A stretch of 32,813 nt of DNA from AB-137-C09 sp964645625. GTDB taxonomy: Bacteria > Pseudomonadota > Zetaproteobacteria > Mariprofundales > Mariprofundaceae. This document shows positions 15,018 through 23,439 of this stretch, in pieces. Each line of letters opens with the position of its first letter. The first letter of the stretch is position 1. Below the pieces are notes generated by a model. That model was given only the letters and a program-made list of their open reading frames with translations, was not told the origin of the DNA and did no database searches. The position numbers and the translations under genes were made by a program. The stretch spans positions 1-32,813 of the forward strand of contig CAZYAI010000028.1 in assembly GCA_964645625.1 (NCBI GenBank), read 5' to 3'.

Positions 15018-15441
15018 GCATCACTCCCTGACTGTGTAAACAATCTTCCAAAATCACTGCCGCAGCAGTTTGATCGAGGCGTTCACGCACCTTTTTTTCA
15101 TTCAAACCCTGCGCATAAAGTCGCTCTTTAGCGGTCCAAGTCGAAAGTCGTTCATCCTGAAAATATACAGGAAGATCACACAGTTCCATCAATTGCGCTG
15201 CCGCGCTGCGACAATCTTCTGCTTGGACACCCTCTGTGCCATCCATATTTTTAGGCAAGCCAATCACCAAGCTGCGACTACCATATTCCGCCACCAAACG
15301 CATCACCTGTTGCGGCCATTGTTTGTCGTTTCGGTGTAAACAGCGTACGCCACGGCAGGAATAGCCCAAACGATCCGATACTGCAACACCAATACGCTTC
15401 ATACCAACATCCAAAGCGAGTGCGGGAAGTTCCATCGCCAT
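15010..15441 (-). CDS. ruvX: Putative pre-16S rRNA nuclease / Holliday junction resolvase-like (YqgF/RuvX)
   Basis: 143 residues, normal size. RNase H-like fold with LALDVGMKRIGVAVSD (first acidic strand), LVIGLPKNMDGTEG and VYFQDERLST, all hallmarks of YqgF. It is associated with 16S rRNA 5' maturation; a Holliday junction role is older and less certain. The start is either 15441 or 15435 (MAMELP); no clear ribosome binding site separates them. It begins 2 bp after the upstream flavoprotein stop and overlaps pyrR, so it sits inside the pyr transcription unit. Confidence 0.92.
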   Translation of the reverse strand: MAMELPALALDVGMKRIGVAVSDRLGYSCRGVRCLHRNDKQWPQQVMRLVAEYGSRSLVIGLPKNMDGTEGVQAEDCRSAAAQLMELCDLPVYFQDERLSTWTAKERLYAQGLNEKKVRERLDQTAAAVILEDCLHSQGVMHG

Positions 15442-15443
15442 GA

Positions 15444-16163
15444 CTAAAAGTTCAACAGAATCTGGTCTTCACGGAAGCCCAGTTTCTTTAACACTTCAGT
15501 ACAGCCTTCGACCATCGCCGTCATTCCCGCAAGGCATACCATGGTATTTTCTGCCGACGGAGCCAGATCCTCCAAGGAATGTTGTACATAGCCGATAGGA
15601 CCGTTCCAACCATCGTGTTTATGCGTCAACGTAGTATGTACATCAATGTCATGCGACAACAGATCCTTGGTTTCATCATCCAACAAGCGATGAACTTGAG
15701 AGAGAAAGCCAGCGTGAATAGAAACGCTGCCAAAATCATTACGGTGGCGTACAATCGAACGCCAAACACTACGCAACGGCGCAATGCCCGTCCCTACACC
15801 CACCAACAGCACATTACGCCCTTGCAAATGTACCATATCAAAACCTTTACCCATCGGACCATCGACCTCAAGCACATCATCGATGTGCATACCGCAAAGA
15901 TAGTGCGCCAGCCCCTTACTCTCCTTCACCACCAAGTCATAACCTTCCTGATCTTCTGGTGACGAAGCAATGGCAAAATACGCAGGCGCAGGCTTGCGCG
16001 TGTGCGGGATGCCAATACGCAAACATTGACCATGATTGAAACTGTGTAAACGCTCCCCTTCCAAAGGAACAAGGGTTAATTGCATGACTGGCTGTTCGCA
16101 GTCAGGGGCAGTCAAAAGCTTCTTTGCTTTCAACTTCATGCGGAAAAGGGAAGAATGCTGCAC
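15444..16163 (-). CDS. FAD/NAD(P)-binding ferredoxin reductase-like protein
   Basis: 239 residues from a GTG at 16163, chosen because GGAG lies 10 nt upstream; the ATG at 16139 (MKLKAKKLL) has no ribosome binding site but better matches the start of the fold. Flavin-domain YFAIASSPEDQ and NAD-binding VLLVGVGTGIAPLRSVWRSI are clear, and it ends in LNF as in FNR-family enzymes. The Cys cluster of PyrK is absent, so it carries flavin but no [2Fe-2S]. The role is uncertain: an electron-transfer oxidoreductase. It is first in the six-gene minus-strand run ending with pyrK, and divergent from prmA by 91 bp. Confidence 0.78.
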   Translation of the reverse strand: MQHSSLFRMKLKAKKLLTAPDCEQPVMQLTLVPLEGERLHSFNHGQCLRIGIPHTRKPAPAYFAIASSPEDQEGYDLVVKESKGLAHYLCGMHIDDVLEVDGPMGKGFDMVHLQGRNVLLVGVGTGIAPLRSVWRSIVRHRNDFGSVSIHAGFLSQVHRLLDDETKDLLSHDIDVHTTLTHKHDGWNGPIGYVQHSLEDLAPSAENTMVCLAGMTAMVEGCTEVLKKLGFREDQILLNF

Positions 16164-16254
16164 GTGGTATCAACTCCATAACGAGGGTATCATCGGAAAA
16201 TGCTTTCTAAATTAAACATATCTTATTAGAAGGCGGCGAAGGATATAGTAGATC

Positions 16255-17133
16255 ATGAATGAAAACCAATCATCCGACCAGCAAGCATGCTTGGAGTTGC
16301 GGGTTGCTGCTCATGCCATAGATGAAACAGCATTTACCACGTTAACAGAACAATTCCACGCCATCGGCAGCGGTGAAGAAAGTGATGTGGAATCTGGTCA
16401 AAGTGTTCGCATTGCGTGGTTTACACGCCAAGATGAAGCCGCGCAACGCACCCAAATCGTTACCGCCGCACTGCTGCTTGGTGCCAACGAAGCGGACATT
16501 AGCATTGCGTTGTTGGATGACAGTTGGGAAACCGCGTGGCAAAAAAACTGGCAAGCGCAAGCCATTGGTCAACGCCTATGCATTCGACCTTCGTTCTGCC
16601 CTGCCCTACCCAACCGCGATATAGACATTGTATTAGAGCCAGGCATGGCATTTGGCACGGGTACGCACCCAACCACACGCTTATGCTTAGAAGCCATTGA
16701 ACAATATTGCCTACATACACCACCTGGCAGCCTATTGGATATGGGAGCAGGTTCAGGCTTACTGGCGATTGCAGCGATCAAATTGGGCGCGCAAGGTGTA
16801 TTGGCCATTGATTACGATGCCGACTCCGTCGCCGCTTGCCACAGTAACGCGCAAATCAATCAGGTTACATTGGCAGCCGAACTCGGCGATACGCCCCCTG
16901 CGCAACGCTTTGAATTGGTGGTAGCCAATATTTTAGCAGGTCCTTTATTGCAGATGGCAGAAGGACTTGCGGCATGCACCGAAAAAACGCTGATTCTTTC
17001 GGGTCTATTACTGGCGCAACAAGCCTCTATTTGCGAAGCCTACCAAGCACATGGTTTGCGCTTAACCCAACAATGGCAACAATCAGAATACGGTGATGAT
17101 TGGATCGCACTCGCGTTTGAACGCATCGCGTAA
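16255..17133 (+). CDS. prmA: Ribosomal protein L11 methyltransferase (PrmA)
   Basis: 292 residues, the expected size. EPGMAFGTGTHPTTRLCLEA, LLDMGAGSGLLAIAAIKLGA (SAM motif I) and VVANILAGPLLQMA (the NILAxPL motif) define PrmA, which trimethylates L11 amino groups. AAGGA lies 11 nt before the ATG. It is monocistronic by context: divergent from the flavoprotein operon and followed by a structured intergenic region. Confidence 0.95.
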   Translation: MNENQSSDQQACLELRVAAHAIDETAFTTLTEQFHAIGSGEESDVESGQSVRIAWFTRQDEAAQRTQIVTAALLLGANEADISIALLDDSWETAWQKNWQAQAIGQRLCIRPSFCPALPNRDIDIVLEPGMAFGTGTHPTTRLCLEAIEQYCLHTPPGSLLDMGAGSGLLAIAAIKLGAQGVLAIDYDADSVAACHSNAQINQVTLAAELGDTPPAQRFELVVANILAGPLLQMAEGLAACTEKTLILSGLLLAQQASICEAYQAHGLRLTQQWQQSEYGDDWIALAFERIA

Positions 17134-17150
17134 ACAGGGAGCTAATGTTT

Positions 17151-17246
17151 GGGCTTCCTGTTTGAGATGGGACGTATGTACAGCACAAGACCATTGCTTT
17201 TGTCCCGCCTTAAACGGGAAGCCCATCTCGCCTCATGGTTGAGGCG
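17151..17246. other. Long stem-loop plus second hairpin, possible ncRNA, terminator or leader
   Basis: 17151-17171 pairs with 17204-17224 over 21 positions with one mismatch and three G-U pairs, around a 32-nt loop. A perfect 7-bp hairpin CGCCTCA-TGGT-TGAGGCG follows at 17229-17246. No U-tract follows either. The element lies 17 bp after prmA and about 175 bp before the nsrR-like gene. It matches no riboswitch or RNA family I know. Confidence 0.5.
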
Positions 17247-17292
17247 TTGGAAACGGTAACTATACGGATGTCGGCACAAAAGTTCTTTCACC

Positions 17293-17322
17293 ATCTGTGT
17301 TTATCTGCGTTCATCTGTGGAT
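17293..17322 (+). repeat. Three 10-bp direct repeats (ATCTGYGTTY-like)
   Basis: ATCTGTGTTT, ATCTGCGTTC and ATCTGTGGAT follow each other with an exact 10-bp period, one helical turn. Similar 'ATCYGTGTTYATCYGTG' strings are scattered in environmental proteobacterial genomes as I recall them. They lie about 100 bp upstream of the nsrR-like gene. Confidence 0.6.
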
Positions 17323-17422
17323 AACATATAAAAGCCTACAAACACTCCGCCAGCCTCATCGTCAAGCAAGGGAAATGTCAACAGAGCCTAGTATTTGCGT
17401 ATAAAAAAGCTAGAGTTGGTGC

Positions 17423-17821
17423 ATGCAATTAACCATGTATTCTGATTATTCTCTGCGTGTATTATTACATTTGGCTATGAACCCTCAGCGTTTAGTGCCA
17501 CTCTCAGAAGTCAGTGAATTACATAATGTTTCTCACCATCATTTGGTAAAAGTCGTGCAAAATCTGGTCGCCCAAGGCTTTGTGCAAACCGTGCGCGGCA
17601 AGGCTGGTGGCATGCGTCTTGCTGTCGATGCCAGCACGCTGATTATCGGCGATATTGTGCGCACCACCGAACCACACATGAATTTACTCGAATGTTTTGA
17701 TGTGGAAAACAACACCTGCCCGCTGGTTTCACAATGCAAACTTAAAGGTGTATTGTACGAAGCGCGCAAACAATTCACCGATACCTTAGATGCTTATACA
17801 CTGGCGGATATGTTGCCTTGA
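17423..17821 (+). CDS. nsrR: Rrf2-family regulator, NsrR-like nitric-oxide-sensing repressor
   Basis: 132 residues. It begins MQLTMYSDYSLRVLLHLA, very close to the MQLTxxxDYxLR start of NsrR. HTH LSEVSELHNVSHHHLVKVVQNL is followed by VRGKAGGMRL (Rrf2 wing). The Fe-S ligand cysteines occur as C-x7-C-x5-C (ECFDVENNTCPLVSQC), the NsrR pattern; IscR has different spacing. It ends DAYTLADML as in NsrR. It would bind DNA through a [2Fe-2S] or [4Fe-4S] cluster and release on NO. No NO-detoxification gene (hmp, hcp, ytfE) is adjacent, so its targets lie elsewhere; pgm downstream is probably unrelated. Confidence 0.8.
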   Translation: MQLTMYSDYSLRVLLHLAMNPQRLVPLSEVSELHNVSHHHLVKVVQNLVAQGFVQTVRGKAGGMRLAVDASTLIIGDIVRTTEPHMNLLECFDVENNTCPLVSQCKLKGVLYEARKQFTDTLDAYTLADMLP

Positions 17822-17887
17822 GGTTACTGCCTCACCCTTGTCGTATATAAAGACTTGAGCCACCAAATAAAACTGCTGGAGAATCTT

Positions 17888-19513
17888 GTGATCGTAAACA
17901 CTAGCCCTTATGAAGGTCAACGCCCTGGAACATCGGGCTTACGGAAAAAAGTTACCGTCTTTCAACAAACGCATTATTTAGAAAATTTCGTTCAAGCCGT
18001 GTTTGATAGCATTGGTGATTTGGATGGTGAATGCTTGGTGGTCGGTGGCGATGGTCGATTCCACAACCGTACAGCTATTCAAACGATTTTGCGCATGGCA
18101 GCAGCCAATGGCATAGGTGAAGTACTGGTTGGACAGGGCGGTATTCTTTCCACGCCCGCAGCATCGTGTGTGATTCGCAAGCGCGGTGCTTTGGGCGGTC
18201 TGATTCTCTCGGCCAGCCATAATCCTGCTGGTCCTCATGAAGATTTTGGCATCAAATACAATGGTGAAAATGGTGGCCCTGCGACGGAAACCATTACCGA
18301 AGCAATTTTTGCACGCACCCAAAACATCACCCACTACCGCATTGCTGAAGATGATACCGTGATTGATCTGGATACCATTGGTGAAACCATGATCGGCAAT
18401 ATGAATGTGCGAGTGATTGATCCCGTTGCTGATTACGCTGAGTTGATGGAGTCGTTGTTTGACTTTCACGCGATTCGCAATTTGTTTCAAGGGGGCTTTC
18501 GCATGGTCTTTGATGCCATGCACGCAGTGACAGGCCCTTATGCCAAACATATTTTAGAGGATGTATTGGGCGCTGCTGCTGGCACGGTGATTCATGGTCA
18601 ACCACTGGAAGATTTCGGTGGTGGTCATCCTGACCCCAACTTAACCTATGCTAAGGCTCTGGTTGACATGGTGAATGCCGACGCTGGCATCAGCTTTGGT
18701 GCAGCTTCAGATGGTGATGGCGACCGCAATATGATTTTAGGTCATCGTTTCTTTGTTACCCCCAGTGATTCTTTGGCTATATTGGCTGCCAATGCGCGCA
18801 CAGTACCAGCCTACCGCGCAGGTTTAGCGGGTATTGCTCGTTCGATGCCAACCAGTGCTGCTGCTGATCGCGTGGCAGCTGCTCAAAATATTGAATGCCA
18901 TGAAACACCTACGGGCTGGAAATTTTTTGGCAACTTAATGGATGCAGGACGTGTTACCCTGTGTGGCGAAGAATCCTTTGGCACAGGCTCTAATCATGTG
19001 CGGGAAAAAGATGGTCTATGGGCAGTGCTTTTTTGGCTGAATATTCTCGCCTTCCGTAAGCAATCGGTGGCTGAGATCGTGACTGAACATTGGCGCGAAT
19101 ATGGTCGCAACTATTATTCACGTCATGATTATGAAAATGTGTCTTCCACTGCGGCAGAAAGTGTCATGCAACGTGTGCAGGCATCGTTTCGTGAGCTGAT
19201 TGGTTCCAACATTGATGGTCGCACGGTGCGGCATTGTGATGATTTTTCTTATACCGATCCTATTGATGCTAGTGTTAGTCAACATCAGGGTTTGCGTATT
19301 TTATTTGAGGATGGTTCACGTATCATTTTCCGTCTTTCTGGCACAGGCACAGCAGGAGCAACCATTCGCATCTACCTAGAAGCTTATGAAGCTGACCCCA
19401 GCAAACAGGGCGAAGACGCGCAACAAGCACTTTCAGGTTTGATTCGTGCCGCCTTAAACATTTCTTCCATAATAGGGCTAACAGGGCGCGATGCGCCAAC
19501 GGTGATTACTTGA
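17888..19513 (+). CDS. pgm: Phosphoglucomutase (alpha-D-glucose phosphate-specific)
   Basis: 541 residues from the GTG at 17888, preferred because CTGGAG lies 8 nt upstream and MIVNTSPYEGQRPGTSGLRKKV is the family's typical opening; a TTG 33 nt upstream lacks this support. Catalytic Ser110 in LSASHNPAG, metal loop SDGDGDRNM, sugar-binding GEESFGTGSNH and phosphate-binding FRLSGTGTAGATIRIYLE are present. It interconverts glucose-1- and glucose-6-phosphate for glycogen and nucleotide-sugar metabolism. The eukaryote/enterobacterial-type size distinguishes it from the shorter PMM/PGM (AlgC) family. It lies 66 bp after the nsrR-like gene with a separate ribosome binding site. Confidence 0.93.
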   Translation: MIVNTSPYEGQRPGTSGLRKKVTVFQQTHYLENFVQAVFDSIGDLDGECLVVGGDGRFHNRTAIQTILRMAAANGIGEVLVGQGGILSTPAASCVIRKRGALGGLILSASHNPAGPHEDFGIKYNGENGGPATETITEAIFARTQNITHYRIAEDDTVIDLDTIGETMIGNMNVRVIDPVADYAELMESLFDFHAIRNLFQGGFRMVFDAMHAVTGPYAKHILEDVLGAAAGTVIHGQPLEDFGGGHPDPNLTYAKALVDMVNADAGISFGAASDGDGDRNMILGHRFFVTPSDSLAILAANARTVPAYRAGLAGIARSMPTSAAADRVAAAQNIECHETPTGWKFFGNLMDAGRVTLCGEESFGTGSNHVREKDGLWAVLFWLNILAFRKQSVAEIVTEHWREYGRNYYSRHDYENVSSTAAESVMQRVQASFRELIGSNIDGRTVRHCDDFSYTDPIDASVSQHQGLRILFEDGSRIIFRLSGTGTAGATIRIYLEAYEADPSKQGEDAQQALSGLIRAALNISSIIGLTGRDAPTVIT

Positions 19514-19573
19514 TACCTTAAACATGGTAGTGCAATCAACACAATGAACGGGATGGTGTGACTAGAATAATAT

Positions 19574-19682
19574 CGTAGGTTGGGTTGAGGTACGAAACCC
19601 AACAAACACACGCCAACTCAAATGGCTTCTGTTTTATGCGAACGTTACAAGTGGGGTTTCGCTTCGCTCTACCCAACCTACG
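19574..19682. repeat. MITE-like element with imperfect terminal inverted repeats
   Basis: CGTAGGTTGGGT at 19574-19585 and its exact complement at 19671-19682 end a 109-bp element. A further inner inverted match CGAAACCC follows (arms 19574-19600 and 19654-19682, with a 2-nt length difference). 'GTAGGTTGGGTT...AACCCAACCTAC' elements are common intergenic repeats in gammaproteobacteria and cyanobacteria. It lies between pgm and rdgC. Confidence 0.75.
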
Positions 19683-19729
19683 CAAAACCCGTTCACTGGT
19701 AGCTCTCACACAATCAAAAAAGGTTTTTT

Positions 19730-20641
19730 ATGTGGTTTAATAATATACAGTTTTATCGTTTTGAGTCGCCATTCACGATGGATGAGCAGACACTTGGCGA
19801 AGCATTGTTCAGCCGTGAGGCACGTCCTTGCGGTCAATTAGAACCATCTTCTGAAGGTTGGACCAAACCTTTGGGGCGCGATGGTCATACCTTGGTTCAC
19901 CAAACCAATGGTCAATATATGATTTGCCTACAACGGCAAGATCGTTTGCTGCCATCTTCTGTGGTGCGTGAGCAGTTAGAAGAACGGGTGTGGCAAGCTG
20001 AGGACGAACGTGGTCGCGCCTTAAGTCGCCGTGAAAAAGCAGATGTAAAAGATGCCTTGATTCAAGAACTATTGCCTCGCGCTTTTGTTCGCACGAGTGC
20101 AACCTATGCCTGCATTTTACCCCAAGCGGGTTGGTTGATGATTAACGCTGCCAGCGCACGCAAGGCTGAGGACTTCTTGGCGGTATTACTCAAGACGATT
20201 CCTACCTTATCATTGGTTGTACCAGCGATGGAAGAGAGTTTATCCGAGGTGATGCGCCGTTGGATGCTTGATGAAGCCAGCTTACCAGAAGGATTCACCC
20301 TCGAAGACGCTTGCAAAATGACCACCCAAGGTGAACATGGTGGCACGATTCAATGCCGCCAAGAAGACTTGGCAAAAGATGAAATTTTGGCGCATATCCG
20401 GGCAGGTAAATCGGTAACAGAATTGGCCATGAATTGGCGTGAACGGGTATCGTTTGTATTAAGCGAAGAGCTATCACTCAAACGTTTGCGCTTTGATAGC
20501 GAAGTATTGGATGAAGCAGGTGATGCCGATGATGCAGCTTCCCGTTTTGATGCAGATTTTGCTATCATGGCTGCTGAATTAAGCCATTTGATGGATGACC
20601 TGATGGCAGCACTCCCCCGCGCCACCAGCGCACCGTTTTAA
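19730..20641 (+). CDS. rdgC: Recombination-associated protein RdgC
   Basis: 303 residues, the family length. It begins MWFNNIQFYRFESPF (RdgC starts MWFKNL), with GWTKPLGRDG and LPSSVVREQLEERV in the first half, and YACILPQAGWLMINAASARKAEDFL and TIQCRQEDLAKDEILAHIRAGK later. RdgC forms a ring-shaped dimer on DNA and modulates RecA; it is limited to beta-, gamma- and related proteobacteria, which supports the taxonomic placement. It has its own upstream region (with the MITE-like repeat), and purB follows after 85 bp. Confidence 0.95.
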   Translation: MWFNNIQFYRFESPFTMDEQTLGEALFSREARPCGQLEPSSEGWTKPLGRDGHTLVHQTNGQYMICLQRQDRLLPSSVVREQLEERVWQAEDERGRALSRREKADVKDALIQELLPRAFVRTSATYACILPQAGWLMINAASARKAEDFLAVLLKTIPTLSLVVPAMEESLSEVMRRWMLDEASLPEGFTLEDACKMTTQGEHGGTIQCRQEDLAKDEILAHIRAGKSVTELAMNWRERVSFVLSEELSLKRLRFDSEVLDEAGDADDAASRFDADFAIMAAELSHLMDDLMAALPRATSAPF

Positions 20642-20726
20642 CGAAAAGCACACAAGCAAAACATCGAAGCATCCCTTACAGGGATATTTTTAACATCTAC
20701 ACAACACTCATTTTGAAGGAATTATT

Positions 20727-22109
20727 ATGGAATTATCCGCTTTAACTGCGTTATCACCCTTGGATGGTCGCTATGCTGGTCGAACGGCAGCATTACGCCC
20801 TATTTTTAGTGAATATGGACTGATTCGCGCCCGTGTTCAGGTTGAAGTGGAATGGTTGAAAATGCTCGCTGCCACCGCTGGAATTGATGGCATCGCAGCA
20901 TTTTCTGCTGATGCTATTGCCTTCCTTGATGGTATTGTGAACGATTTTAGCGAAGCCGATGCCGAGCGCGTTAAAACCATTGAACGCACCACCAATCATG
21001 ATGTTAAGGCAGTGGAATACTTCCTAAAAGAACGCCTGAATAGCCGCGATGATCTGCGTGAGCAAGCAGAGTTTTTGCATTTTTCTTGCACCAGTGAAGA
21101 TATTAACAACCTCTCTTACGCCTTGATGCTCAAACAAGCACGGGAAACGGTTATGCTGCCCGCCTTGGACGCGGTGATCGCCCATATCGAGGCGCAAGCT
21201 GTTGCTATGGCAGACACATCCATGTTGGCGCGTACCCACGGTCAATCAGCCAGCCCAACCACGATGGGTAAAGAGTGGGCGAATGTTGCCTACCGCTTGC
21301 AACGCCAGCGCAAACAACTGGCTGAGGGTGAAATTTTAGGTAAAATCAATGGCGCAGTGGGCAATTATAACGCGCATTTAACCGCCTACCCCACCTTGGA
21401 CTGGCAACGCATGGCACAAGACTTTGTGACCTCGCTTGGTTTAACGTGGAACCCTTACACCACGCAGATCGAACCGCATGACTATGTCGCCGAAATGAAC
21501 CAAGCATGGATGCGCGTCAATACCATTCTGATTGATTTCAGCCGTGATATTTGGGGCTACGTCTCCTTGGGTTATTTCAAGCAAAAGGTGATCGCGGGTG
21601 AAGTAGGTTCGTCCACCATGCCGCATAAGGTGAACCCGATTGATTTTGAAAATGCCGAAGGTAATTTTGGTTTAGGCAACGCCATGTTGGCACACTTGGC
21701 GGAGAAGCTGCCGATCTCTCGTTGGCAACGCGATTTAACCGACTCCACCGTATTGCGCAACTTGGGCGTAGGTTTTGGTTATACGTTACTGGCGATTGCT
21801 TCGTTACAAAAAGGCATGGGTAAACTTGAACTTAACAGCGATGCTTTGAACCACGACCTTGAACGCAGTTGGGAAGTATTGGGCGAAGCGGTACAAACCG
21901 TGATGCGTAAATACAGCCTAGAAAACCCTTATGAACAGATGAAAGCAATGACCCGTGGTAGCGGCATCACCCCAGAGAAACTGCGTGACTTTATTACGAC
22001 CTTGCATATTTCCGAGGAAGACAAAGCGCGTTTACTGGCATTAACACCAGCGACTTACATCGGTAACGCAGCCGCGCAAGCACGCCAGATCACAGGTGAC
22101 CATGCCTGA
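20727..22109 (+). CDS. purB: Adenylosuccinate lyase (PurB)
   Basis: 460 residues. It starts MELSALTALSPLDGRYAGR as in enterobacterial PurB. Fumarase/lyase signature GEVGSSTMPHKVNPIDFEN, plus RTTNHDVKAVEYF and ARTHGQSASPTTMGKE (catalytic His region). It converts SAICAR to AICAR and adenylosuccinate to AMP. AAGGAA lies 8 nt before the ATG. The stop codon overlaps the tatB start by 8 bp, so it may be cotranscribed with tatBC, an unusual pairing. Confidence 0.96.
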   Translation: MELSALTALSPLDGRYAGRTAALRPIFSEYGLIRARVQVEVEWLKMLAATAGIDGIAAFSADAIAFLDGIVNDFSEADAERVKTIERTTNHDVKAVEYFLKERLNSRDDLREQAEFLHFSCTSEDINNLSYALMLKQARETVMLPALDAVIAHIEAQAVAMADTSMLARTHGQSASPTTMGKEWANVAYRLQRQRKQLAEGEILGKINGAVGNYNAHLTAYPTLDWQRMAQDFVTSLGLTWNPYTTQIEPHDYVAEMNQAWMRVNTILIDFSRDIWGYVSLGYFKQKVIAGEVGSSTMPHKVNPIDFENAEGNFGLGNAMLAHLAEKLPISRWQRDLTDSTVLRNLGVGFGYTLLAIASLQKGMGKLELNSDALNHDLERSWEVLGEAVQTVMRKYSLENPYEQMKAMTRGSGITPEKLRDFITTLHISEEDKARLLALTPATYIGNAAAQARQITGDHA

Positions 22110-22428
22110 TATTGGGCTGGTTGAGTTACTGGTGATTGGACTGATCCTGTTTTTGGTGGTCGGTCCTGAACGCTTACCAGAAGTCATGGTGCAGGTGGCG
22201 GATGTGTTCCGCACCCTGCGCCAATGGTCGGGGCAATTAAGAGCCGTAGTGGCACAGCAAAGCGCAGCATTGAAACAACCTCTGGCGCAAGAAAGTGAGC
22301 AATTACGGCAAGATATAACTGAAAGCACCACACCGATCACCACAGCATTCAACGATGTAATGAAAGAAGGTAAGGTCAGCTTGGACGAAACGCCCAAAGC
22401 CAACGGCGAGCAAACACCACGTGACTGA
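22102..22428 (+). CDS. tatB: Sec-independent protein translocase TatB
   Basis: 108 residues from the ATG at 22102 (AGGTGA upstream); an in-frame GTG at 22096 would add 2 residues. MPDIGLVELLVIGLILFLVVGPERLPEV is the TatA/B membrane helix with the GPERLPE hinge, preceded by the acidic Asp-Ile-Gly of TatB. Then an amphipathic helix (FRTLRQWSGQLRA) and a polar tail. It overlaps purB by 8 bp and tatC by 8 bp. tatA is not in the window, so either it is elsewhere or this protein serves both roles. Confidence 0.9.
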   Translation: MPDIGLVELLVIGLILFLVVGPERLPEVMVQVADVFRTLRQWSGQLRAVVAQQSAALKQPLAQESEQLRQDITESTTPITTAFNDVMKEGKVSLDETPKANGEQTPRD

Positions 22429-23170
22429 TGAAGCAACAGAAACACCGTTAAGCGGACACTTGCGCGAATTAAAACGGCGCATGACGATTGCCGTTGTAAC
22501 TTACATCATCGGTGTGTTTGCATTGATGAATATTGCACCAACATTGTACGACTTCATCTCGCTACCTTTACGCGAAGTGCTGCCAGCAGGTTCGGTGATG
22601 GTGTTTGTTGGTGCGCCCGACGTGTTCTTCACCTATTTAAAAATCGCCTTGATTGCCTCGTTGTTCGTTACCTCACCCGTTACTTTGTACCAATTTTGGG
22701 CATTTGTTGCACCAGGTCTGTATCATCATGAGCGGCGCACTTTTATGGCTTATATGCTCTCCAGCATTGTATTATTAATCAGTGGTGCAGCATTTGCTTA
22801 TTTTGTGGTATTCCCTTTGGTGTTCACCTTTTTCCTTGGCTTTGCTAACGACCACATTCAGGCAATGCCAGCGGTAAAAGAATATTTATCGTTTGCACTC
22901 AAACTATTATTCGCCTTTGGCATCAGCTTCCAAGTGCCGATTGTACTCATGCTGCTCACGCGCATGGAACTGATTAACCCTAATCATTTAGCCAAAAAGC
23001 GTCGCTTTATTATTTTATGGGTTTTTGTATTCAGCGCGTTGCTTACACCACCCGATGTTATCTCTCAAATTATGTTGGCAGTTCCGATGTTATTACTCTT
23101 TGAATTAGGGTTGTTTCTCGCACGTCGCTCTATTCGCACTAAAACGCAAGCAGAGGAGGATATTATTTGA
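22421..23170 (+). CDS. tatC: Sec-independent protein translocase TatC
   Basis: 249 residues, GTG start overlapping the tatB stop. The N-terminal LSGHLRELKRRM matches the conserved TatC cytoplasmic 'HLxELRxR' motif. Six hydrophobic segments follow, including VTSPVTLYQFWAFVAPGLYHHER (family signature) and FGISFQVPIVLMLL. It is the twin-arginine signal receptor in the inner membrane. It is followed by 269 bp of non-coding DNA before rho. Confidence 0.94.
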   Translation: MTDEATETPLSGHLRELKRRMTIAVVTYIIGVFALMNIAPTLYDFISLPLREVLPAGSVMVFVGAPDVFFTYLKIALIASLFVTSPVTLYQFWAFVAPGLYHHERRTFMAYMLSSIVLLISGAAFAYFVVFPLVFTFFLGFANDHIQAMPAVKEYLSFALKLLFAFGISFQVPIVLMLLTRMELINPNHLAKKRRFIILWVFVFSALLTPPDVISQIMLAVPMLLLFELGLFLARRSIRTKTQAEEDII

Positions 23171-23309
23171 CAAGTGATAGCTAGCATGACGATAATGCGG
23201 CGCGCCTTTCCTTTTGGTTCACAAGTAGTATGAACCCAACAACAGACTGGCGTTAAATAAGCGCGTAGTCTTATTTATTACGGGTTACCTTAGCCCTGTA
23301 GCTTTTAGC

Positions 23310-23318
23310 TGTTATAAT
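23310..23318 (+). promoter_or_regulatory. Extended -10 promoter upstream of rho
   Basis: TGTTATAAT is a perfect extended -10 (TGnTATAAT). The -35 17 nt upstream (TTAGCC) is poor, as allowed for extended -10 promoters. The predicted start near 23325 gives a 5' leader of about 115 nt before rho, room for the autoregulation known for rho. The rest of the 269-bp gap shows nothing I can name. Confidence 0.55.
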
Positions 23319-23439
23319 AAGTAGTCACCCATATTTCCATATTTTGGCATCCATGTACTGCCACACTTCACCACTCTTTTTTCGATCACGACCTCGTCGC
23401 GTTTGATTCACCTTTTCTTTCCTTTTGGAGCATTATTAC

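Noticed and set aside
17151..17246. 6S RNA or a known riboswitch
   Set aside because: The two arms lack the 6S open-bubble pattern and neighbours (ygfA, zapA), and I see no conserved riboswitch core. I left it as an unexplained structure.
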